Made by a program: the position numbers and the translations under genes. This document shows, in pieces, positions 27,123 to 35,219 of a stretch of 63,466 nt of DNA; the stretch's first letter is position 1, and the number at the start of each line of letters is the position of its first letter. The notes below the pieces were generated by a model. It searched no databases, was not told the origin of the DNA, and saw nothing but the letters and a program-made list of their open reading frames with translations. Location of the stretch: NCBI RefSeq assembly GCF_004348985.1, contig NZ_SMKW01000055.1:1-63466 (forward strand), given 5' to 3'. The stretch is from Saccharopolyspora elongata. Its GTDB lineage: Bacteria; Actinomycetota; Actinomycetes; Mycobacteriales; Pseudonocardiaceae.

Positions 27123-27296
27123 ATGCGGACCAGAACCTGGCTGCGCGCGGTGGCCGAGCACGTGCGGACGATGAACGACCTGTACGACCGCTACCTGCTG
27201 GCCTGGCCGCCGCAACCGGAGTCGCTGCACTGGATCCGCCGCGGCGACGCCTGGATCCTGCGCGGCGAAGTGCTCCCCGGGCAACGCCCCGACTGA
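27123..27296 (+). CDS. Small hypothetical protein
   Basis: A 57-residue product (MRTRTWLRAVAEHV..., ending GEVLPGQRPD) that begins five bases after the GNAT stop, with GGGGTGACGG in front of the ATG. It contains NDLYDRYLLAWPP and SLHWIRRGDAWILRG, unusually rich in Trp and Tyr for random GC-rich sequence, and third codon positions are GC-biased as in its neighbours. It is soluble, basic and has no recognised domain. Likely cotranscribed with the acetyltransferase. Confidence 0.55.
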   Translation: MRTRTWLRAVAEHVRTMNDLYDRYLLAWPPQPESLHWIRRGDAWILRGEVLPGQRPD

Positions 27297-27352
27297 CGCA
27301 GGAACGGCCCGCGCGGTGCGGATGCGGTGAGGCGGTCTCGTTCGGGTCAGGG

Positions 27353-27416
27353 TGACGATTTCGCGCGAAATCGCCGCCCCGCACGCCTGGGGAACGACGA
27401 TTTCGCGCGAAATCGC
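27353..27416. repeat. Family A palindromic repeat (two copies)
   Basis: TTTCGCGCGAAA at 27359-27370 and 27401-27412, 42 bases apart, each in the context GACGA-core-TCGCCG. The spacer contains CACGCCTGGGG. It lies between the convergent small gene and the GH35 gene. Confidence 0.85.
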
Positions 27417-27487
27417 CGTCACTGCTGCAGGGCCACGACTCGCGCCGGCGAGTGGGACAAACGGCCTCTGCAGCGACCCAAAGCTGG

Positions 27488-29338
27488 TCAGCCCAGGTCG
27501 GGTTCCGGGCGGAGCTCGACCGAGCCGCCGGGCCGGTGCAGCTCCAGCACGACTAGCTCGTTCTCCCCTTTCCTCCACAGTGGACTCGGGGCGTAGAGCG
27601 TGCGCTGCGGGCCGATCGACCAGTAGCGGCCGAGCAGGAAACCGTTCAGCCACACCATGCCCTTCTCCCAGCCGGGCAGCGCCAGGAAGCCGTCGGCGGG
27701 CTCGCCGATCCGCAGCGTCGCGCGGTGGAAGGCGGGCCCCGCCGGGGCGGCGCCGGGCCGGAACCGCAGGCCGGACAGGTCGTCCAGCGGCAGCGGCCGG
27801 ATCTCCCAGCCGAACAGGGCCTGCGAGCCGTGCAGGACGCGGTCGGTGATGCCCTTGGGATCGTTGAGGCGCTGGCCGAAGTTGATCCGGCCACCGGTGT
27901 CGACGAGCAGGTCCAGCAGCACCGACTCGCGCGGCACCGGCACCTCCACCGAACCCTGCGGGTCGTTGCGGTCGAGCGTGCCGAGCGGCTCGCCGTCGGC
28001 GAAGACCAGCGCCCGGTCGGCCAGCCCGCGCACCCGGAGCCCGGCGGTCTCGCGCGGGCCCTGCACGCGCGTCCGGTAGTGGATCAGCCCGTACGGCTGG
28101 CCCAGCGCCTCCATGTGCACCGGGGCCGACCGGTGGACCGGTTCGCCGAGCGCGTCGAGCGACTCCAGCAGCCCTGCGGTCGCGTCCGGCTTTACGCGCT
28201 GCGCCGGAAGTCGCGGCGGCAGCGGCGGCAGGGGGCCGTCCGGGACCGGTTCGTGCCGCGCGATGACCTCGCGGATCCGGTGGAACTTCGCGGTGAGCTC
28301 GCCGGCCTCGCCGATCGGCGCGTCGTAGTCGTAGCTGGTGATCGTCGGCTGGTAGGTGGCCTTCGCATCGTCGTAGTTCGCGCCCGCCCACCAGCCGAAG
28401 TTCGTGCCGCCCACCGCCATGTACAGCGACACGGATGCCCCGGCTGCCAGCATCTTCTCGACGTCCGCGGCCGTCTCGACCGGATCGGTGGTGTTGTGCG
28501 GCTCGCCCCAGTGGTCGAACCAGCCGTCCCAGAACTCCGTGCACCACAACGGCCCTTCCGGCTGGTACCGGCGCAGCGCGGCGAAGGGTTCCGCCGGATC
28601 GCCGCTGAAGTTCACCGTCGCCAGCTCGTCCGGCAGGTTCCCGCCGCGCAGCATCCACTCCGACGGCCCGTTCGAGCAGAACAGCAGGCTGTCGATCCCG
28701 TTGCCGCGCATGGTGTTCCGCAGGTGGTCCAGGTGCGCCTGGTCGTTGCCGTAGCTGCCGTACTCGTTCTCCACCTGGAACGCGATCACCGGGCCGCCGC
28801 GCGTCGCCTGCAGCGGCGCCAGCCGGGGCAGCAGCTCGCCGAACCACTCGTCGACCAGGTCGCGGTAGGCCGGCTCGTCGCAGCGCAGCGGCAGATCGGG
28901 GTCGGCCAGCAGCCAGGCGGGCAGCCCGCCGAAGTCCCACTCCGCGCAGATGTAGGGACCGGGCCGGACGACGACCTTCAGCCCGGCCTCGGCGGCGGTC
29001 TCGACGAACCGGACGATGTCGCGCCAGCCGGTGAAGTCGATCGCGCCGCGCCGCGGCTCGTGGAAGTTCCAGGCCACGTACGTGTCGACGCTGTTGAGCC
29101 CGAGCGCGCGCATCCGGTCCAGCCGGTTGCGCCAGTGGTCGGGATGGGTGCGGAAGTAGTGCATCTCGCCGGCCAAGATCCGGAACGGCTCGCCGTCGAG
29201 CAGGAACTCGTCGCCGCGCACGGTCAGCCCGGACCGCTGCTGGGCCTGCGCGACGACCTGGTTGGTGCCCACCATGCCGAGGGCGAGGCCGCCGAGCGCG
29301 AGCGAGCCGAGGAATCCCCGCCGGTTGACGCTTCCCAT
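27488..29338 (-). CDS. Beta-galactosidase, glycoside hydrolase family 35, Tat-exported
   Basis: A 616-residue GH35 enzyme. The N-terminus NRRGFLGSLALGGLALG is a twin-arginine signal, so the enzyme is exported folded. The catalytic domain follows: GEMHYFR, WNFHEPRRG, RPGPYICAEWDFGGLPAWL (given in parts: PGPYICAEW, GGLPAWL), the acid/base Glu in QVENEYGSYG and the nucleophile Glu in CTEFWDGWFDHWG. Beta-sandwich domains make up the C-terminal third. It cleaves terminal beta-galactosyl residues, probably of plant cell-wall polymers. ATG 29338 is preferred over GTG 29341 because AGGAGG lies five bases upstream of it. Confidence 0.95.
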   Translation of the reverse strand: MGSVNRRGFLGSLALGGLALGMVGTNQVVAQAQQRSGLTVRGDEFLLDGEPFRILAGEMHYFRTHPDHWRNRLDRMRALGLNSVDTYVAWNFHEPRRGAIDFTGWRDIVRFVETAAEAGLKVVVRPGPYICAEWDFGGLPAWLLADPDLPLRCDEPAYRDLVDEWFGELLPRLAPLQATRGGPVIAFQVENEYGSYGNDQAHLDHLRNTMRGNGIDSLLFCSNGPSEWMLRGGNLPDELATVNFSGDPAEPFAALRRYQPEGPLWCTEFWDGWFDHWGEPHNTTDPVETAADVEKMLAAGASVSLYMAVGGTNFGWWAGANYDDAKATYQPTITSYDYDAPIGEAGELTAKFHRIREVIARHEPVPDGPLPPLPPRLPAQRVKPDATAGLLESLDALGEPVHRSAPVHMEALGQPYGLIHYRTRVQGPRETAGLRVRGLADRALVFADGEPLGTLDRNDPQGSVEVPVPRESVLLDLLVDTGGRINFGQRLNDPKGITDRVLHGSQALFGWEIRPLPLDDLSGLRFRPGAAPAGPAFHRATLRIGEPADGFLALPGWEKGMVWLNGFLLGRYWSIGPQRTLYAPSPLWRKGENELVVLELHRPGGSVELRPEPDLG

Positions 29339-29485
29339 CACGGCCTCCTTTTCGATGTTGCGCGAAACGACCTAGATTCTTGCGACTTCGAGCACCGGTA
29401 GGCCAGGGGTGCAACCGGATCGGACCAGCGACCACGGGCCGGAAGCCTCTGGCGATCTGTCCCCGCGAGTGCTCATGCTGCGGAC

Positions 29486-30163
29486 ATGACGTCGGGCGAC
29501 GCCGTCCGTTCCGCCACCGTGTGCCACTACAAGCGGGCCGGGGTGGCACCGCCGATCGAGATGATCGAGCGGTTCCGGGTGCTGACCGGGAAGCGGGCCG
29601 CCGGGCGGGTGCTGGACATCGGCGCGTTCCTCCTCGAAGACCTGCTGGCCTACCGCCACATCTGCTACCTCGCGATGCTCGGCGCCAAACCGGACCTGCG
29701 CAGCGAACGCCCGGACCTGGCCCCCGAGTTCGTCGACGGCGATCCGGCGGACCTGCCGTTCCCGGACGACGCCTTCGACGTGGTGGTCTGCCGGTTCGCC
29801 TTGTGCAGCACGGAGAAACCGCAGTCGGCGCTGAGCGAGATCGGCCGGGTGCTGCGGCCGGTCGGCCAACTGCTGTTCCTCGAACACACCCGGGCGCCCG
29901 GCGTCGTGGGGCAGGCGCAGGACCGGGCGCAGGAGATGCTGCGCGGCTGCCGGCGCTGCCGCCTCAACGTCGAGGTGATGCCACAGCTCTACCGGGCGGG
30001 CTTGGTGGTGCGCCGCGCCGACTGGTACTGGCCGTCCGCGCACGTGCGCGCGCCGCTGGTGCAGGGCATCGCCACCCGCCCGGACCCGCAGTACGAGCGC
30101 GAACTCGCGTGGCTGCGCAATCCGATTCGCAAACCAGGAGATCCGCCGTGGTCAGGAAGATAG
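29486..30163 (+). CDS. Class I methyltransferase-like protein with degenerate motif I
   Basis: A 225-residue protein of the Methyltransf_11 type: FVDGDPADLPFPDDAFDVVVC is present in parts (DGDPADLPFP, DDAFDVVVC), followed by LSEIGRVLRPVGQLLFLEH, which are motifs II-III and the post-III region of SAM-dependent methyltransferases. However, motif I reads VLDIGAFLLE instead of a GxGxG-type loop, and the 30 residues that should follow are unusual. SAM binding is therefore doubtful. The gene overlaps the DUF1059 gene by 16 bases, suggesting one transcript. Confidence 0.75.
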   Translation: MTSGDAVRSATVCHYKRAGVAPPIEMIERFRVLTGKRAAGRVLDIGAFLLEDLLAYRHICYLAMLGAKPDLRSERPDLAPEFVDGDPADLPFPDDAFDVVVCRFALCSTEKPQSALSEIGRVLRPVGQLLFLEHTRAPGVVGQAQDRAQEMLRGCRRCRLNVEVMPQLYRAGLVVRRADWYWPSAHVRAPLVQGIATRPDPQYERELAWLRNPIRKPGDPPWSGR

Positions 30164-30645
30164 CGGACTGCCGCAAGTACCCGAGCGAGAGCAACTGCTC
30201 GCTCACCATCAGCGGCGAGGAGGAAGAGGTGCTGCGCGCCGCCACCGAACACGCGGTGACGGTGCACCGGCACGAGGACACCCCGGAGCTGCGCGAGCAG
30301 ATCCGGGAACTGCTGGAGGACGAGACCCCGGCCGGCGAGCCGGACGGCATGAACTTCGTGCAGCTCATCGAGTTCAAGACCGGCAAGCGGGACCAGCTCG
30401 ACGAGCTGCTGGACGAATGGCAGGAAGCCACCGGCGGCAAGCGCACGGCGAAGCGCGCGGTGCTCACCCAGGACCACGAGCACCCGGGCAGCTACTACGA
30501 ACTCGTCGAATTCCCGTCCTACGAAGAGGCGATGCGCAACTCCCGGCTACCGGAAACGGATGCGCTGTCCCGCAAGATGAGGGACCTCTGCGACGAAGCG
30601 CCCACCTTCCACAACCTCGACGTGGTCCGGGCCGAACGACTCTGA
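30148..30645 (+). CDS. DUF1059 protein with C-terminal ABM-like domain
   Basis: A 165-residue protein. The first 60 residues (RKIADCRKYPSESNCSLTIS..., then a HRHEDTP segment) are the small DUF1059 domain, which has conserved Cys and His residues. The remaining 95 residues (FVQLIEFKTGKRDQLDELLDEW..., SYYELVEFPSYEEAM) resemble a ferredoxin-like ABM/EthD-type dimeric domain. GTG 30148 has AGGAG seven bases upstream. The function of either part is unknown. Likely cotranscribed with the methyltransferase-like gene. Confidence 0.85.
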   Translation: MVRKIADCRKYPSESNCSLTISGEEEEVLRAATEHAVTVHRHEDTPELREQIRELLEDETPAGEPDGMNFVQLIEFKTGKRDQLDELLDEWQEATGGKRTAKRAVLTQDHEHPGSYYELVEFPSYEEAMRNSRLPETDALSRKMRDLCDEAPTFHNLDVVRAERL

Positions 30646-30701
30646 CCCGAGCACCACGTCACCGGCCACCCCACCCCGCGGAACCCGAGTCCCGTTCCGG
30701 T

Positions 30702-30721
30702 GCGGTTTCAATTGAAACTGC
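30702..30721. repeat. Family B palindrome, short form
   Basis: GCGGTTTCAATTGAAACTGC, a 20-base near-perfect palindrome, 57 bases after the DUF1059 gene. It is followed by ACCTCAGGTCTC, similar to the flanks of other copies. Confidence 0.85.
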
Positions 30722-30837
30722 ACCTCAGGTCTCCGTCTGGAACCGGATCCCCAGCCCCAATGCAAACCGGGGATCGGCGTGTCGAGACCACGACACGCCG
30801 ATACCTGTGGAGAACTCCCGGTGGCTGTGGACAACTT

Positions 30838-30885
30838 CCGCAATTTCAATGGAAATCGGACCTCTGATTTCCATTGAAATTGCGG
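30838..30885. repeat. Family B hairpin, long form
   Basis: CCGCAATTTCAATGGAAATC, an 8-base loop, then its exact 20-base complement. Nearly identical to 18702-18749. It lies 48 bases beyond the S9 peptidase stop, between convergent genes. Confidence 0.9.
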
Positions 30886-30932
30886 ACCTCCGAGACCCGG
30901 GGAGCAGTGGGGTGGGATGGCCGGGGGAGGGG

Positions 30933-32768
30933 TCAGCCCTGGCCGACGGCGCGGCGGGCGAAGTGGATCTCCGCCGCCACCTGGCGCAGCGTCTCCGACA
31001 CCACCAGCGAACCGTGCCCGGCGTCGTAGCGGTAGAACTCGAACGGGATCTCCCGCCGACCCAGCCGGTCCAGGTAGTTCAGGATCTGCTGGATCGGGCA
31101 GCGCGGATCGTTGTCCCCGGCCAGCACCAGCACCGGCGCCCGCACCTCGTCCACGTAGGTGATCGGCGAAGCCTTCTCGTAGATCTCCGGGACGTCCTCC
31201 GGCGAGCCGCCGAACAGCGCCCGGTCGTAGGCCCGCAGCGGCTCCATCTCGTCGGCGTACGCCGACACGTAGTCGGCCACCGGCACCCCGGCGACGCCGC
31301 CCGCCCACCGCTCCGGCTGCGTGCCCAGCGCCAGCAGCGTCAGGTAGCCGCCCCACGACGCGCCAGCGACGACGCTCAGCGCCGGCGTGGTCAGGCCCGC
31401 GTCGATCGCCCAGTCGTGCACCCGCGCGACGTCGGCCAGCTCGGTCAGGCCCGGGCGGCCCTCGATGGCGTCCCGCCATGCCGAGCCGTACCCGGTCGAG
31501 CCCCGGTAGTTGATCTCCACGACGGCGAACCCGGCGTCCAGCCAGGCCGCCCGGTAGGCGGAGAACCGGTCCTCGTCGGCCGCGTGCGGGCCGCCGTGCA
31601 GGTTGAACACCGTCGGCAGCGGCCCGTCGCCGGCGTCGGCCGGGCGCGCCACCAGCGCGTGCACCGTCTCGTTCGGCCCGTACGGGACCTCCACGAAGAC
31701 GTCGGTGACGGCCTCCGAGCCCGGCGGGCGCTCACCGGGCGGCGTCAGCAGCACCCGGTCGTCGCCGTCCCGCGAGACCGTGCGCACCAGCGACGGCGTC
31801 GCCGCCGACGACCACACGTACTCCACCGAGTGGTCCGGGCGCACCGACGCGCCGGCAACCGTGCCCGGCTGGGTCGGCAGCTCGGTGAGGGTGTCCGCGG
31901 CCAGGTCGTAGCGGTGCATCGTGGTCCGCGCGTGGTGGGTGTGCGCGATCAGCAGCGCCTTGCCGTCCGGGTACCAGTCGGCGGAGACCTCGCCGGGCAG
32001 GTCGAGCTTGATCTCGCTCTCGGTGTCCTCGGCGACGTCCCAGACCAGCAGCTCTTCCTTGCCGCGCCGCTCGTGCAGCACCAGCAGCCGCGGGTCGCCG
32101 GTGACCGGGGCGAACGCCAGCGCGTCCAGGCCCTTGCCCGGGCCGTCCCACTTCTCGGCGACCTCGGAACCGTCGACGCGCAGCACCCGCAGCGCGGGGT
32201 GGCGGCTGTCACCGTGCTCGGAGTGCGAGATCACCACCATCGACTCGTCCCAGGACATCGCGGACAGCCCGCCGTCCTGCTCGTGCTCGTAGAGCACCTC
32301 CGGCCGCCCGCCGTCGCGCGCCACCCACACCGTCACGCCGTCGTCGGTGGACATCCCGATGCCGATCACCGACGAACCGAGCTCCAGTCCCGCCGGGTAC
32401 CCGGGGTGCGTGCCAGGCAGGGCGGGCCGGGTCTCGCCGGTGGCGAAGGGCTCGACCACCCAGCTGCCGAACTCGTCGCCGTCGGTGTCGTCGAACCACC
32501 AGATCTGCTCGCCGTCGGCGGACAACGTCCCGTGGAAAGTCCCCTGTGGACGGTCAGTGACCTGGCGGTGCTTGTCCGCGTCGCGGTCCCAGGTGTAGAT
32601 CTCCCAGGTGCCGCTGAAGTTCGACACGTACAGGCTGCGTTGCGGGGCGTCCCGCGCCCAGTCGGGTAGCGACACGCGGGGCGCGCTGAACCGGGCCCGC
32701 CAGCGGGCCTCCCGCTCCGGGTCGTCGAACAGCTTCTCTGGGATCTTCGCCTCGGGGTAGGTGCTCAC
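30933..32768 (-). CDS. S9-family (prolyl oligopeptidase-type) peptidase
   Basis: A 611-residue serine peptidase: an N-terminal beta-propeller (about residues 40-360) with repeated strand motifs, then an alpha/beta hydrolase domain. The oxyanion region is FNLHGGPHA, the nucleophile Ser is in GASWGGYLT, the Asp in LAGDNDPRCP and the His in YDAGHGSL. No signal peptide, so it acts in the cytoplasm, probably on short peptides (acylaminoacyl or dipeptidyl type). GTG 32768 is the start. It may be the last gene of a four-gene unit with DUF1203, the deaminase-like hydrolase and a small protein. Confidence 0.93.
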   Translation of the reverse strand: MSTYPEAKIPEKLFDDPEREARWRARFSAPRVSLPDWARDAPQRSLYVSNFSGTWEIYTWDRDADKHRQVTDRPQGTFHGTLSADGEQIWWFDDTDGDEFGSWVVEPFATGETRPALPGTHPGYPAGLELGSSVIGIGMSTDDGVTVWVARDGGRPEVLYEHEQDGGLSAMSWDESMVVISHSEHGDSRHPALRVLRVDGSEVAEKWDGPGKGLDALAFAPVTGDPRLLVLHERRGKEELLVWDVAEDTESEIKLDLPGEVSADWYPDGKALLIAHTHHARTTMHRYDLAADTLTELPTQPGTVAGASVRPDHSVEYVWSSAATPSLVRTVSRDGDDRVLLTPPGERPPGSEAVTDVFVEVPYGPNETVHALVARPADAGDGPLPTVFNLHGGPHAADEDRFSAYRAAWLDAGFAVVEINYRGSTGYGSAWRDAIEGRPGLTELADVARVHDWAIDAGLTTPALSVVAGASWGGYLTLLALGTQPERWAGGVAGVPVADYVSAYADEMEPLRAYDRALFGGSPEDVPEIYEKASPITYVDEVRAPVLVLAGDNDPRCPIQQILNYLDRLGRREIPFEFYRYDAGHGSLVVSETLRQVAAEIHFARRAVGQG

Positions 32769-32816
32769 GCCCCGATACTGCCCGATGGAGCGGCCGACTG
32801 CGGAGCAGGCAGGCGC

Positions 32817-33299
32817 TCAGCGCCGGACCTCGAAGAAGAAGCAGCCGAACTCCACCGCCCGCACGTGCACCAGCGCGACCTCCGGGTCCATCAGGAGGTC
32901 CTCGGCGGTGCGCTCGGAGAGCCTGGTGTTCCTGTCGAGCAGGCAGCCGCCCAGGATGTGGCCGTCCTTGGAGTAGGCGCGCAGCACGCGTCGGCTGCCG
33001 CGCAGTTCCTCGGGCCACTCCGGAGAAGCCGGGCCGTCACAGGACTCGGCGTGGATGAAGACGGGCCCGACCTCGTCGTAGGCGCCCGGATCGGCCCCGG
33101 TCTCCTGAGCCCAGCGCCGAAGCGGGGCATAGGAGACGAGCGCGATCCGCTCGCCGGGCTGGGCGCGCCGCAGGCAGCAGCGCAGCGGAGCGCCGTCCTT
33201 CGCGTCTTCGATGCGTACGGAAACTTCGCGCCCGGCGTCATCGAGCTTGCGGAGTTCGTCGAGCACGTCAGGTTCGATGGGCAACACGCGGAAGGTCAT
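32817..33299 (-). CDS. DUF1203 domain protein
   Basis: A 160-residue protein matching the DUF1203 pattern: a CCLRRAQPGERIALVSY segment near residue 45, VGPVFIHAESC near 80 and RRVLRAYSKDGHI near 105, with a C-terminal FGCFFFEVRR. The family's function is unknown. ATG 33299 lies 52 bases after the deaminase-like gene on the same strand. Confidence 0.85.
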   Translation of the reverse strand: MTFRVLPIEPDVLDELRKLDDAGREVSVRIEDAKDGAPLRCCLRRAQPGERIALVSYAPLRRWAQETGADPGAYDEVGPVFIHAESCDGPASPEWPEELRGSRRVLRAYSKDGHILGGCLLDRNTRLSERTAEDLLMDPEVALVHVRAVEFGCFFFEVRR

Positions 33300-33350
33300 A
33301 CCTCGATCGTCGTCGCCCCCAGCGGCGGAATCTGGCGGGAAACGGCCGCC

Positions 33351-34688
33351 TCACTCAGGAAGCCGCCCGGTGAGCACCTCGGCGCGGCTGCGCCACGCGG
33401 TCCGGAGCAGCGTCCGCCGGAGTTCCTCGCCGCCTCCGGTGTGCTCGCAGACCCAGTCGAGCTCCTCGTCGAGCGTGGTGTCGAAGATGCCGGGGTCGTC
33501 GGAGGAGATCACCACGGGCAACCCGGCGGCGAGGAACCGGTGCACCGGGTGGTGCGCCGGGTCCGAGATCCCGGCGACCCGCCGGTTCGACGTCGGGCAC
33601 ACTTCGAGCACCGCCGCGGTCGAGCGGACGCGGCTCATCGCGTAGTCCTGGCGGCGCCGGACCTCCGCGAGCCGCGCGCCGTCGTACTCGACGTTGACGG
33701 TGGCGGTGCCGGGCAACGCGACGAGCCGATCCTGTTCGTCTTGCAGCGCGACCGGATCGACCGGGACTCCGGCGGCGCGCAGCCCGTCGCGATGGCGCAG
33801 GTCGTAGGCGATCTGGTCGCGGCGTTCCGCGACGGATTCGGTGCGGGTGTGGAGGCCGAACATGGCGGGCTCCACGCCGAGCGCGATGCCGTGGCCCAAC
33901 CGGTGCACGCCGAGCCCGGCCGCCTCGTGCACCCAGCGCACCGCGCTTTCCAGGCTCTTGTCGCCGAAGCTCTCCCCGACGTGGTACAGGATCGCCAGCG
34001 CGCGATGCGGGTGCGCGGCGTTGAAGTCGCGGACCGCGGCGAAGAAGGCCGCCTGGTCCTTCGGCGGATGGCCCTCCTCGACGCCGCCGAAGTCGACGCC
34101 GACCAACGAATGCCCGAGCGGCCCCAGCGCGAGTTCCCGAACCCGATCCCACTCGCTCCAGGGATCCGCACGAGGCAGCGAGATCGCGAAGCGCTCGCCG
34201 GCGCTACCGCCGTCGCACACGATCGCCAGCATGTCGGCGCTGACGCGCAACTCCGCGTACGCCAGGCCTTGGCGCCGGTGGTCGGCGCGAATCGCGGTGG
34301 CGAACTCGGCGATGTGGTGGCTCGGGTCGTCCTGGTGCGCGGCCACCCACAGCAGATTCGCCTTGGCCTGGAAGCGCGCGAAATTGCCCGCGTCCTGCTC
34401 GCCGAACACGAAGATCTCGGCGAACTCCGCGGCCGCAGCGGCATCGCCGCGCCGGTAGCGCTCGACGACCTGCCGCGTCGGCGGAACGACGCCGTAGGCG
34501 GCGTGCATCTCGGACTCGTACCAGTCCCAAAGCAGCCGGTCGCTGCGCGCCAGGTGGTCGAGGAGTTCCCGCGGGCGGACGCAACCGTGGAAGTGCAGGT
34601 GCAGATCGGCGAGCACGAAGCGGAGACTGCCGGTGACCGGGCCGACCCCGCAACAGATTTCCGGCCCCGGCGAAGCCGGAGTCGTCAC
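33351..34688 (-). CDS. Adenosine deaminase-like metal-dependent hydrolase
   Basis: A 445-residue amidohydrolase of the adenosine/AMP deaminase superfamily. Metal and catalytic motifs are in order: DLHLHFHG (HxH), YHVGESFGDKS (in place of HAGE), HRLGHGIAL, VCPTSNRR and VISSDDPG. Length and an insertion between residues 60 and 130 differ from classical adenosine deaminase, so the substrate may be another purine or a modified nucleoside. GTG 34688 overlaps the stop of the small upstream gene (GTGA). Confidence 0.85.
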   Translation of the reverse strand: MTTPASPGPEICCGVGPVTGSLRFVLADLHLHFHGCVRPRELLDHLARSDRLLWDWYESEMHAAYGVVPPTRQVVERYRRGDAAAAAEFAEIFVFGEQDAGNFARFQAKANLLWVAAHQDDPSHHIAEFATAIRADHRRQGLAYAELRVSADMLAIVCDGGSAGERFAISLPRADPWSEWDRVRELALGPLGHSLVGVDFGGVEEGHPPKDQAAFFAAVRDFNAAHPHRALAILYHVGESFGDKSLESAVRWVHEAAGLGVHRLGHGIALGVEPAMFGLHTRTESVAERRDQIAYDLRHRDGLRAAGVPVDPVALQDEQDRLVALPGTATVNVEYDGARLAEVRRRQDYAMSRVRSTAAVLEVCPTSNRRVAGISDPAHHPVHRFLAAGLPVVISSDDPGIFDTTLDEELDWVCEHTGGGEELRRTLLRTAWRSRAEVLTGRLPE

Positions 34689-34918
34689 AGCGAGGTCGGC
34701 AGTGCGGACGGGTCGGTGGCCACGCCGCGCAGGCGGTTCAGGATGGCGTTCGCCGCCTTGGCGTAGCAGGCGATCTCGTCGTGCAGGACGGACTCGGCGT
34801 TGGCCATCTCCAGGAACGCGGCGAGCTCGAAGACCAGTTGCGGGACGTCGGCGTCGGCCGCCATCCCGCCCGACTGCTGCGCGTCCCGCCCAGCGGCGCT
34901 AGACACTCGGCTGGCCAT
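34685..34918 (-). CDS. Small hypothetical helical protein
   Basis: A 77-residue product if ATG 34918 is the start; the frame can be extended to 35023, or shortened to an ATG near 34864, and no ribosome binding site decides. The C-terminal half (LVFELAAFLEMANAESVLHD..., then YAKAANAILNRLRG) is predicted helical. Its GTGA overlap with the deaminase-like gene supports it being real. No known domain. Confidence 0.55.
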   Translation of the reverse strand: MASRVSSAAGRDAQQSGGMAADADVPQLVFELAAFLEMANAESVLHDEIACYAKAANAILNRLRGVATDPSALPTSL

Positions 34919-35042
34919 GTCGCCAGGGTCACCAGTGGCCGCGCTGGATGCGCTCTTGCGGGCGCGGCCTGGAGGCGGCGAAGGGAGATGATCCCAAGAC
35001 CTTCTCCCAACTTTCTCCCGCAAGGGGCTTTCGACGACGAAG

Positions 35043-35088
35043 AAAGGGCCTGGTCAGAACTTCTCTCGAAGCTCTGACCAGGCCCTTT
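35043..35088 (-). terminator. Terminator hairpin of tRNA-Pro
   Basis: AAAGGGCCTGGTCAGA and its perfect 16-base complement around a 14-base loop that can itself pair (CTTC-TCTC-GAAG). It lies seven bases beyond the tRNA 3' end, so it probably terminates and helps mature the tRNA transcript. Confidence 0.85.
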
Positions 35089-35094
35089 CGCCTG

Positions 35095-35168
35095 TCGGGG
35101 TGGCGGGATTTGAACCCACGACCTCTTCGACCCGAACGAAGCGCGCTCCCAAGCTGCGCCACACCCCG
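35095..35168 (-). tRNA. tRNA-Pro (anticodon CGG)
   Basis: The minus strand folds into a complete cloverleaf: acceptor arms CGGGGTG and CACCCCG with discriminator A, D-loop AGCTTGGGAGC, anticodon stem CTTCG/CGAAG with loop TTCGGGT (anticodon CGG, codon CCG), and T-arm GTGGGTTCAAATCCCGC. CCA is not encoded (CAG follows). It lies 51 bases downstream of the phosphoesterase gene. No integrase or att duplication is seen nearby. Confidence 0.96.
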
Positions 35169-35219
35169 ATCTTCCAGCGGTGAACATCTCGGGTGCTCGT
35201 TCAACCGCTGGATCATAGT

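Noticed and set aside
35043..35168. tRNA-Pro as an integration site of a mobile element
   Set aside because: No integrase, no duplicated tRNA 3' end and no change in gene character on either side within the window.
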